Shown in pieces: positions 25,401 to 34,865 of a stretch of DNA of 64,000 nt (its first letter is position 1; every line of letters begins with the position of its first letter). This DNA is from Colletotrichum lupini (taxonomy: Eukaryota; Ascomycota; Sordariomycetes; Glomerellales; Glomerellaceae), in assembly GCF_023278565.1 (NCBI RefSeq), contig NC_064676.1, forward strand, positions 1,798,001 through 1,862,000, given 5' to 3'. The notes beneath the pieces are model-generated. The model saw only the letters and a program-made list of their open reading frames with translations. It did not search any database and was not told the DNA's origin. The position numbers were made by a program, and so were the translations under genes.

Positions 25401-27668
25401 ATCGCCGCGTGCGGACGTCTGGTTCTCTTGCCGGCCATCTTCCCTATGGTATGGCCGACACGCTGGGCAAAAATGAGCACTTGTCCACCATCGATCTCGT
25501 GGTGCCTCGATACAACTCCACAGAGACTGAGACTTTACTTGGCTTGTTTGACGGGCAGGCTCTCTCCAGTGGAGGCTCCAAGATTGCAAAGTATCTGCAT
25601 GAGAACTTTGGCCACATCTTTGGCATGGAGTTGAAGGGCCTCAAGACGCATCTCAATGAGACACCAGCGGATGCCCTGAGGCGGGCTTTCTTGTCTCTCA
25701 ACAAGGATCTCGTCACCATCGCCATCCAGCACACCGAAGAGCGCTCGCAAAAGACGCATAGAGGCTCTGCAACGCCAGTCGTGTTGAGCAAGGAGGACCT
25801 TAACTCTGGTGGTGTTGCCACTGTGGTCTATCTTCAAAACACTGAGCTTTATGTCGCCAATGTGGGCGATGCGCAGGCCATGCTGATTCAGACCGATGGC
25901 TCTCACAAGATCCTTACGCGAAAGCACGACCCAGCAGAACCAAGCGAGCGCCAACGGATTCGTGAGGCTGGTGGCTGGGTCTCGCGCAACGGCAGATTGA
26001 ACGACCTGCTCGAGGTTTCCAGGGCCTTCGGATACGTAGACCTGATGCCAGCGGTGCAAGCCGCTCCCTATGTCAGCAACTTCACGATCCGCGAGCAGGA
26101 CGACATAATCCTGATTGCCACCAGAGAGTTCTGGGAGTACCTGGATCCCGCTCTGGTGGTTGACTTTGCAAGGCAGGAGCGCAGTGACTTGATGAGAGCA
26201 TCGCAGAAGCTTCGCGATTTAGCCATTGCCTATGGCGCCACCAACAAGATCATGGTCATGATGATGAGCGTTGCCGACCTTAAGAGGCGGGTTGAACGGT
26301 CAAGGCTTCATCGTGGTCAGAGTATGTCTCTGTACCCCTCGGGCGTACCGGAAGATCTTCAGCAGCCCATGCGCAGAGGCAAGAGGAACAAGGCCGACGT
26401 TCTCGACTCAAGTCTACAACGTCTTGAGGCTGAGATTCCAGCCCCGACAGGCAACGTCTCCATAGCCTTCACTGATATCAAGAACTCGACTACTCTATGG
26501 GAGATGTACCCCGCTGCCATGAGATCTGCAATCAAGCTGCATAACGAGGTTATGCGTCGGCAGCTGCGAAGAATTGGTGGATACGAAGTCAAGACTGAAG
26601 GAGATGCTTTCATGGTCTCTTTCCCGACAGCCACATCGGCGCTTCTCTGGTGTTTTGCTGTTCAGATGTCGTTGCTGGATGTCAATTGGCCTTCCGAAGT
26701 AATCAACTCCGTTTCCTGCCAGGCACTCTACGACAAGGACAATGCCCTGATTTTCAAGGGTCTTTCTGTACGTATGGGCATTCACTTTGGTGAAGCGGTT
26801 AGTGAGATGGACCCTGTCACGAGACGTATGGATTACTTTGGTCCTATGGTCAACAAAGCTTCTCGTATCTCGTCCGTTGCTGACGGTGGACAAATCACCG
26901 TTTCCTCTGATTTCATTTCAGAGATTCAGCGCTGTCTGGAGAACTATCAGGACACAGACAGAAACGGATCGACTGGATCCGAAGATACCTTTGACGACGA
27001 CCAGATGGGTTCGGCAATTCGGAAAGACCTGCGCTCTCTCAGCTCTCAGGGCTTTGAGGTCAAGGAAATGGGTGAGAAGAAGCTCAAAGGCCTCGAGAAC
27101 CCAGAAGTCGTATACTCCTTGTACCCACATGCACTTGCAGGCCGTATCGAGCATCATCAACAACACGAACAACGGACTGAGGTCGACAAACCCGCCATTC
27201 TCCAGGCAGGCAGCGAGTTGGCTTTCGACACGGAATCAATCTGGGCTTTGTGGCGTGTCAGCTTGCGGCTGGAGATGCTGTGCAGCTCTCTAGAAAATGT
27301 CTCTGGCCAGGGCTTACAGCCACCCGAAACAGAATTGTTGGAGAGAATGAAACACCGAGGAGGTGAGGTCACGGAACGATTCCTGCTCAACTTCATGGAG
27401 CATCAAGTAAGCAGAATAGAGGTACGTCCTGATGCAGTACTTGTTTTGTGAAGGGTCTTGGCTAATCGATTGACAGACGTGCGTGACGAGTTTGTCGCTT
27501 CGTCACATTGCCTTCGGCAGCGCTCCACTGCAACAACTCGAGGACATGCGAGGTCCCATGAGTGACATCCTTGACCAGGTTGCCAAGCAGATGGCCGAGC
27601 TAGCACGGTACAAGGCGTTGTACGGCGAGTTGAACGACACTGAAGACGACGGGAGCGAAACGGAATGA
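19461..27668 (+). CDS. CYR1: Adenylate cyclase (fungal RA-LRR-PP2C-cyclase type)
   Basis: Makes cyclic AMP from ATP at the inner membrane face, driving protein kinase A; in filamentous fungi it governs growth, conidiation and often virulence. Model: 19461-19660, 20998-21760, 22001-27421 and 27477-27668, giving 2191 residues. Order: Ser-rich disordered N terminus (1-670), Ras-association-like domain (about 672-770), leucine-rich repeats (about 795-1435, interrupted by a low-complexity insert at 1155-1265), PP2C-like domain (about 1467-1745) and a class III cyclase domain (about 1806-2030). Metal-binding aspartates D1813 (AFTDIKNS) and D1856 (TEGDAF) are present. The PP2C-like domain has lost the usual DGH and DG catalytic motifs, so phosphatase activity is unlikely. 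Intron 1 would be 1337 nt, far longer than any other here. The large exon is solid; exon 1 and its splice are less certain. Confidence 0.95.
20063..20100. repeat. (TGTCTC)n hexamer repeat in adenylate cyclase intron 1
   Basis: About five to six tandem TGTCTC units, pyrimidine-only apart from the G. It lies inside the proposed 1337-nt intron. Length variation between isolates would be expected. Confidence 0.85.
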
Positions 27669-28465
27669 GAGAAGCGTAGCGAGCGTTCATTTCATGATTC
27701 CCTTACTGCGACCTCATATAGTATACCTACGACGCGAGACAGCATCCCGTCTACCACCAAGGCAACAACAATAACATCGAGAACAACAACAACAATACCT
27801 GAATACCCGTTTCTTTCAGGGGGGAGAACAAGGCGCCTCTTATATACATATTCCATTACTGTATCATGCGATTACGACACCCAGACAATTTTAGCGAGTC
27901 GCAGTTTTGACCCAAACTGCTTTCCGATTGTCATTACTTCAGCAAGTTGGGTTACCCAGGGCTTGGGCTAGTGAGCTGCTCCGACCGGCTGGTCGTGGAA
28001 GGTGTGTTGGATGGAGGTCAAGGCGGTGGATAGGATAGGGCAGGGGGCGGTTTGGGATCGGGCCGGACTGAGTGCTGGCATGGATTGAAAACAGTAAAAG
28101 TGCGTAGTGATTTTGGGAATGCGGAAGGGTTGGTCGGTGACACAGTGGCATTGGCATTGGCATTGGCATTGGCAGTAGTCGCGTTAGTTGTTGGTGTTGG
28201 AAAGAGAGGAAACGAGGCCTTGCTTGCACTGGTTGGCCTTTTGTGGTAGGATAGTGTCTGCTCTTGTCTTAGTGCCACAAAGCCGGAGCACACCGCTCGG
28301 CGTATGAAACGATTGAAATACCTCGTGTTGTTTCCCATCAACTCGAAGCTTATGCCCTTCCTTTCCTTCGTACAAGTGATTTTCCTCCAAGTGATCTGGG
28401 ACCATCTGACACTGATGCGTTCTTTTTGTATTCTTACACACTATCCATCTATAAAGACAACCCAT
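27669..28465. other. Convergent intergenic: adenylate cyclase and ALG12 3' ends
   Basis: Some 800 bases between two convergent stop codons. The left part is AT-richer, with an AAC/ACA-rich stretch (about 27,765-27,800) that looks like a 3' UTR. A hexamer repeat sits near the middle. No gene is seen. Confidence 0.6.
28147..28174. repeat. (GGCATT)n hexamer repeat
   Basis: Four perfect GGCATT units plus a partial one, in the shared 3' intergenic space. It is a simple tandem repeat with no evident coding role. Confidence 0.9.
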
Positions 28466-30355
28466 CTATGAAGACACGATACGGGCACCGGCGCCACCGA
28501 CATCCTTGGCCCGCTTCATGATGCGTATCCGCGGCTCCATCCGCGGCCCAACCCACCAGCCGCCCGTCACGCCCCGTACGAGATCCCGTACGCGTTTGAC
28601 AACGAGTCCTCTGCCGAGGATCTTGCTTTCCCCCGTCTCTTCGTCGCCTTCTCCGGACGAGGTAGCGGAGCCCGGCTTGAGAACCTCGATGCCGGCGTAC
28701 CCTTGCACGACGCCCACCGTCTCCCACTGCCCTCCCTTTACGGAGGCCGTGTCCTCGGCGAGGACGTAGTCGAAGCGAGACCAGAAGCCCGGGTCGGAGA
28801 GGATGGACTTGTCTTCTGTTTTATCAAATGCGAGGATCGGATCCGTGCCTGATGGTGATGATGATGAGGAGGAGTCTTGTTGTTGGAGGGAGGTCTCGAG
28901 GGCGCGGGAGTGCGGGTCCTTTGGCAGGCCGGCGCGGTTCTGGGTGAAGAGGGTGACGCCCGTCATGCAGCTCAGCACGTCGGTGTGGACGGTCGTGACG
29001 GAGCTGGCGGCGGGGGACGCGGCGACGAGGGCGTGCAGCTGGCGGAGGGCGTCGCCGCCGGGGTAGTTTAGGGAGGAGAGGAGGAGCATGCCCGTCGAGG
29101 CGGCGAGGGCGGCGAGGACGCTGGTGGCGAGGAGGAGGGAGGCGAGCGCGTAGAGGGCGGATTTGGCGCGCCGGGCGAAGATGAAGTGTGCGCCCTGGGC
29201 GGCGGCGGCGGTCAGGGGCGGGACGGCGTAGAAGATGAAGCGGGCTTCCTTGTGCGGCTGGAGGGAGTAGATGGCCACGAAGAGCAGGGGCGGGACGACG
29301 AGGCCCGCGGCGGAGCGGGAGGTGCCGGGCTGCGCGAGGGCGAGCGGGATCAGGAGGGTGAAGGTCAGAGGGTTGACGAGCAGGCGCGGGAGGGCGGAGG
29401 AGAAGTAGTGGTGCCAGGGGGAGACGCCCCAGTTTGACGAGGAGCCGAGGACGGCGTTGTAGTAGAAGCCCCAGAGCTCTGGCCAGAGGGGCTTTTGCCA
29501 AAAGTACGAGTCCAGGGGCACGGAGACGGCGAGGGCGACGGCGAAGGCGATGAGGAAGGGGCGGACGAGCTGGGGGATCGTGAGCTGGCGGGTGAGGAGG
29601 AGGTGGAGGCCCGTCGTGGCGAGGAGGAGGGCGACTTCGGAGCGGAAGATTGCGGCGGCGAAGACGAGGAGGGAGAGGGCTACGCGGAGGCGCGGGAGGC
29701 GGGATTGCGGGGATTGATTTGGGAGGAGGTTTGCGGATGCGAGGGTTGCTGTGAAGGGTGTTCGTTAGAATGTTGGATTTTGAGAGGGGGCGAAGAAAAG
29801 GGGGTCAGAAGACATGAGAACTCACTCAAAGCAAAGGCAAACATGTTGGGTAACGTCCTCGACGCATAAAAGATGACGTGGAACTGGCCGACGAGCAACA
29901 GAACCCACCACCGCATGACGCCCTCGCCCATGCCCTTTCTCAGGCTCCTCGCGAACACGACGAGGGCGGCGGCGTTGGCGAGGCCCAGCAAGCCGCGGAC
30001 GACGAGCTGGGCGTGGGCGAAGCCGACGAGGTTGACGAGGGGCCCGCCGAGGCCGGCGAGCAGCACGGGGCCGACAAAAGTGCGGGGCACGGCGCCGGGG
30101 AACTCAAAGTGGTCGTAGGTGGCCCTCAGGCGGGCGGCGACGTCGTGGGTTGGCGTGCCGTAGACGAGGACGTCGTGGGTGGCTTGGATGTTGAAGGATT
30201 CCTCTACTTTTGTGTCCGGGGCCAGGAGGAGGTGGAGGGTGATGAGGGCTGGGATGAGACCCAGAAGGGCGGTATCTGAGTGACTGATTAGTATATTTTA
30301 TGAGTTGTGATGAGAAATTGGGGGTGTTCATGTTTGGGTTACCTAGGAGCTTCAT
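28466..30355 (-). CDS. ALG12: Dol-P-Man:Man7GlcNAc2-PP-Dol alpha-1,6-mannosyltransferase
   Basis: A GT-C mannosyltransferase of the ER membrane that adds the eighth mannose, in alpha-1,6 linkage, to the lipid-linked precursor of N-glycans on the lumenal side. Exons in reading order: 30355-30343 (13 nt), 30275-29826 and 29748-28466, giving 581 residues. The lumenal-loop signature is present as EESFNIQATHDVL followed by YDHFEFPGAVPRTF, which separates ALG12 from ALG9, PIG-B and SMP3. Many hydrophobic helices follow, and the PHKEARF motif lies in the middle of exon 3. The C terminus carries a Ser-rich, poorly conserved loop before a basic tail. The very short first exon encodes only MKLL plus one base; its ATG is supported because the frame then runs straight into the conserved N terminus. 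The gene is head to head with YOS1, another early secretory gene. Confidence 0.92.
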
Positions 30356-31040
30356 TGTGATGGTGCCGGCAAGGAGGCGCAGAAGCTGTGAGATGTGGTT
30401 GTTAAAAAGCGGGTGAAGGAGCGTGTTGTCGGGTGTGGCTATCTCATTGTTGGAAGATACACAGAGAACAGGAAAGCCCCGGTGAAGAAGCTAAAAAAAC
30501 AAAAAGATGGGGTTGAACAACGAGAAGATGAGGTCTTTGAAACAATTTGCCCTGTGCTTTTCCCTTGCCTCATACGACCCTCGATTCTCTGCTTCTCACG
30601 ATTTCCGCTCTTTTTTACTTGAAGCAGGTGTAAGCTGGCGTCTCGTGCAGATCCAAATGCCATTGAAAGGGTGAAGCTCTGAGCGTCCGTGCACAGCCCA
30701 GCGCCAGCACCACTCAATGCAAGCTGTCTACTAGGAACTTAGGGGTCAGCCATGCCGCGGCAGAGTGACAGGCCACCTAAGTTACGGGGCACCTATTGCA
30801 GGGATTCTCCTTCGGAACGGATCAAATACGCCTCCCCACCTCTGACGGCGCATCCCATCCCTCCCAAGGTAAGCTCTGGACAGCGCAGCGCAACACCATC
30901 ACCACCTGGCTTCAATTCGAACGACGAAGAGCTAAAAACCCACCTTCCTACAAGCTCCACCTGCGGAAAGGACACAACAATACCAAACCCGCACTTTTGC
31001 GCGTCCAGGGCTTCCTCAAGCCGACATCAAACCCGTCAAG
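30356..31040. promoter_or_regulatory. Shared divergent promoter region of ALG12 and YOS1
   Basis: 685 bases separate the two divergent start codons and must hold both promoters. No convincing TATA box or known stress element was found. The part nearest YOS1 is rich in AC/CCT words, and the part nearest ALG12 is purine-rich on the plus strand, so each gene has a CT-rich leader in its own sense. Confidence 0.55.
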
Positions 31041-31089
31041 ATGTATATCCTAGGAAACTTCCTCTACAGTACGTCCGCCCTAAACCATT

Positions 31090-31140
<51 letters not shown>

Positions 31141-31687
31141 ACCCCCCCCCCCCCCCCCCCCTCCACCCCCCCCCCCCCCCCCCCTCCCTCCCCCCCCCCC
31201 CCCCCCCCCCAAACCCCTCCCCCCCCCCCCCTGGAAGCTTTCCCGCCTATACTGACATTCCTCCTCTTCTCCTCCCAGTCGCCGTCCTCCTCATCAACGC
31301 CATCGCAGTTCTCTCCGAAGACCGCTTCCTCGCGCGCAGTACGTCCCCGCCTAATTCTACCCAGCAACATCGCCGTCCCGCGCCCTTACCCCTCCGGGAG
31401 AAAGAGACATGACAATAGCTAACCGCGACTTCCTCCCAGTCAACCTCTCCCCCTCCTCCTACGACCCGACCTTTGGCTCGAGCAACGACGCAAGCGTAAA
31501 GGCAAAGATTATCAACTTGATCGCCAGCGTACGGACACTGATGAGAAGTACGTGTCTACATCCCCAACATCCGTCTCTCTTTGTATGAGTACTTCCACGC
31601 AGAAACGCCCTTTACTGACGCTCTGCCACAGTACCCTTGATCGGAATCAACACCATTATCATTCTGTACGAACTCATCCTCGGATAA
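31041..31687 (+). CDS. YOS1: Yos1/IER3IP1-like ER-Golgi transport protein
   Basis: A small integral membrane protein of COPII vesicles, needed for ER-to-Golgi transport with the Yip1-Yif1 complex in yeast. Four exons, 31041-31068, 31279-31338, 31440-31547 and 31632-31687, give 83 residues, the expected size. The first hydrophobic segment (about 8-23, VAVLLINAIAVLSEDRF) and the C-terminal one (PLIGINTIIILYELILG) match yeast Yos1 closely, with the short hydrophilic middle ending in VRTLMR. Every junction is phase 1 and every intron has GTACGT and CAG or equivalent, which strongly supports the model. The gene is easily missed: reading through intron 1 gives a false poly-proline protein. That intron (31069-31278) holds an extraordinary C tract. 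Confidence 0.93.
31092..31231. repeat. Near-pure poly-C tract inside YOS1 intron 1
   Basis: About 140 bases almost wholly C on the plus strand, with a first uninterrupted run of 49 C and only a few scattered A and T. It lies upstream of an intact branch-like CTGAC and a pyrimidine tract ending in CAG. The opposite strand is G-rich and could form quadruplexes. Its length may be imprecise in any assembly. Confidence 0.9.
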
Positions 31688-32356
31688 GGTGTCGTTAGGG
31701 TACAGGAGATGAGATAGAAAAATACAAGAAAAACGAAGGGGGCTGCTGCTCTTTAATGCATCGTATATGGCTTGAACTTTTCCACTTCCACGGCATGGCT
31801 TCATGGTAACGAATCGGCGTTGAAGGATGGAGAGCGGATGGGGTTTTGGCTGTCAATGTCGCGTACGTATGTGTATCTTACCTGAAATTGTCCGGGTAAC
31901 ATTGCAAAGCCCGGCGAGTGTAATATCACAATCAGCAGAGGAGGATGCTTGCGTTGTTTCAAACCGAGTAGTAGAACTCGAGAGAGCCTTTCTGCCCTTA
32001 CGTGCTTTGTACCGTCTTTTGTTGACCACAACTAGCGCTATCATACAGTCCGATGAAGTAGGTGCCAGGAGAAAGTAACTAACGCTCAAGATGCCTTCAT
32101 CACAACATATCCTCTTTTGCATCATTAAGTGAGAAAAGTATTATCCAAGCAAACCACTCCATGCCTGGGTATCTGCGCATGCCGCCACCTCCTCAATCCC
32201 CTAAACGACCATGCGGCCGATGGATAAGATGCGCACCAAACGCTGGGCGCGTGGGTTGTACATCGTACAGGATCCTGCTCTTCACCCCTTTTTTTGCTGT
32301 ATGTACTGTCAAATACCAAAATCTTCAGATGAATCGTTAGAACCTCATGCGCCACC
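31688..32356. other. Convergent intergenic: YOS1 and creB 3' ends
   Basis: Two 3' regions meet here. The sequence is of mixed composition with A-rich patches just after the YOS1 stop (about 31,715-31,735). No gene, repeat or RNA was recognised. Confidence 0.6.
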
Positions 32357-34865
32357 TCATGACAGAAGATTACCGCTCTTCTTCCGGCCGAGGTTGAAAC
32401 TGAATCTCTCCCTCAGTTCTTTGGGCTTCTCAGGTTGAGTCGGCACCCCCTCTGGAGTAGCATGCCCATTCTCAGATGACTGATGTGATTCAGCCTTGTC
32501 CTTATCTTTGCTGAGGAATCCGAAACTCTTCCTGCTCATTGATTTGCTTGCCCGGCTGGATCGGTTGAGGAAACTGCCTGAGCTTGACGACTCCTTCTTC
32601 TTGTCTCCTTCAGCCGATTGCATGCTGGCCTTGATTGCTCTGCACATATCTTCTGCTTCTCGTGCATGAGCTGTTCTGGCCCTAGCCATACTCTCTCGGT
32701 GTTCCTTGTCTTTGAGCTTTTCCTGCTCTTTCTCAGCTTGTTTTCTGGCCTTGTCCGCTGCCTCAAGCTCCTTCTTCTCCCGCTTCTTGTCTTCTTTGGA
32801 CTTGTCTGCCTTGGCGCCAGTGTTTGATCTGGCGAGGCTTGATGGAATAGGGGGGACAGCAGGAGTAGCCGGTGTATCTATCACAGGGGTATGAAGCTTC
32901 TCGGATGGCGGAACATCCACCTTGCCTGGGGCTGTCTGTGCATGTGCCAGACTGGGCAGCGGCTCTCGTTCCTCAATGGGACTGACTGGCTGCGTAAACT
33001 GTTTCGAAAGTGGTGTCGTACCGTTTGGTTGGCCATTTTCATGAGCAACATTAGCGGCCTCGCTGGCAATTTTGACCTCTTCCAGACCCTCGGCCTCCAT
33101 CTCAGCTTGTACCTTCTCAAAGGTGGTTTCTTGGTAGAAGAGGACATATGCGCATGCCATGCCAGGCTTATCCCCAAAGAAGTTCCGCACGAAATGTTTG
33201 TCAACCGGTTCCACCATCTCGTCATCGAACAGGACCCAACCCCGATCTTTCGTCTTGATCACTGATACGTAGTGGCCGTGATAGGCGTTTCCGCCAATAT
33301 GAACAACAACAGCGTATAGTTCATAGAGTCGATCGGGATCTTCAGCGTCGTCGGTGGTGTTGAACATGCGTAGATGGTACGGGTAGACGACCCGATGGAA
33401 GAGCTTCTGCAGTCGACTGTAATCCTCGGTATACTTGAATCGTTTCAGGTGCAACGCGAGAACCTTTGGTAAACGCTTAATCTTCATCCGCTTCTCAGCC
33501 TCTTGCAGCCCACCACAATGGTCGCAGTGGAATTTGTTGCGCTCACACAACATCTCCTCGGCGGAAAATTTACGCAGGCAAGACGTGACTGATGAATGCT
33601 CCTCCAGGTCGATGGACAAGTCCAGGAACGTCTCATCTCTTTGCGAAGCTGTTTCGCAGGTCAAACATTTGGTTTCCGAGGTCAATACACCCTCAAAGAT
33701 ATCATGAACCCAGCCGGTTCCTGGGGATCCCACGCCATTCACTGGTCGGTTTATCAAACTAGTCGCGCCAAGAGCGTTCTCCACTGACTGGATAAGTCCG
33801 TCTTTGTTCTCGGCCTGTCGCTCTTGAATTCGTTTGGCATTCGCTTCCACGTTGGAGATGACATCGTTCAATACGAGACCGTAGAACTCGTGAGCATCCT
33901 GGTGCATTGAGTTCCGAAACATCTCGTTGTCTCGTTTGAAAATTTCCAGGAATCGCTGTGGACTCAACACGCCTGTCCTAGTATTGCTCTCGATAAGGGC
34001 CTGAAAGATGTCCTTGAGACCGGTGAAGGTGCATTCTTCCATGCCGTAAGCGGAGGGATTCTCTTGTGCCAGCTCGAGGATGGGGCCCTTGATCATGGCA
34101 TGTTTCTTCTTGTACTCTGGCGAATCAGGCTTGTCCTCAGGTCGTATGCCCGGCGCTCCTGGGGGTGGCATTCCCGCCGTGATGGCCTGCCTGCGCTTCA
34201 TTGATTCCGATGCACTCAGGCCTTTCTGTTTCGCTCCGGGCGTATTCGGGGGCTCTTTCGCGACTGGCGGTCGGATCGTCACATTCACCTTTGGTCGAGT
34301 TCCGTTCGGGGTATCGGTAGGTGATAGTGTGGGGTACTTGACGACGTGGTCTCGGAAGGATTCTGAATAGAACAATGCTTGAACAATCGAGTTGCAATAA
34401 CTACAGACACGTCAGCAAATGAGAGACGATGTGGTGATGACAGCATCGCTTACCAAGTATTACCAAACTACCAGTTCAGTCAGCATTCGTTGTCTCGGGA
34501 AAGGCAGTCGCTAGGCCGGGTGTGGCTTCGAAAACTTACATTCTCCAGACCGAAGAACTTGTCAGTCCCGTCTTCCCTCAATGGACCAGCATTTTGCAGC
34601 ATCTTTTCCAGAGGAGTGAGCTCCGGTGCTGGCTCCTCCTTGACCTTTTTGCTCGGGACATCTTTACTTGTTGGACTCGAGGTGGTCTGTGAAGGACGAG
34701 GTCTGTCAGCCTGAAGAACGCGCGAGCAGCAGCAACAGCAAAAGCACAGCAGAGAAGAAAGAGAATTTCAGAGCAAGCAATGAGCAGAGCGTAGTCAAAG
34801 AAATGACGAGAGTAGAGGAAACGCACATTGCCCGCGCTCTTCAGTTTGTTGAAGAAACCAGCCAT
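32357..34865 (-). CDS. creB: Ubiquitin carboxyl-terminal hydrolase, CreB (USP12/46) type
   Basis: A cysteine protease that removes ubiquitin. Aspergillus CreB, with its WD40 partner CreC, acts in carbon catabolite repression. Exons in reading order: 34865-34827, 34686-34540, 34467-34454 (14 nt) and 34400-32357, giving 747 residues. The Cys box FFGLENFGNTCYCNS contains the nucleophile C67, whose codon is split TG|T between the 14-nt exon and the last exon. The His box is YHGHYVSV with H443, and D459 follows in WVLFDDE. Two CX2C pairs (CLTC, CDHC) form the fingers zinc site. The N-terminal LTPLEKML block and a charged coiled coil (about 595-658) match CreB. A Ser/basic tail ends the protein. 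The family call is strong; the CreB role itself is by similarity. Confidence 0.92.

Noticed and set aside
28824..29501. Arg/Pro-rich 225-codon frame on the minus strand
   Set aside because: A shadow of the ALG12 coding exon in another phase; the composition follows from its GC-rich third positions.
31041..31412. A 123-residue poly-proline open frame read straight through from the YOS1 start
   Set aside because: It is the C-tract intron read as coding; the spliced frame gives a full Yos1 protein.
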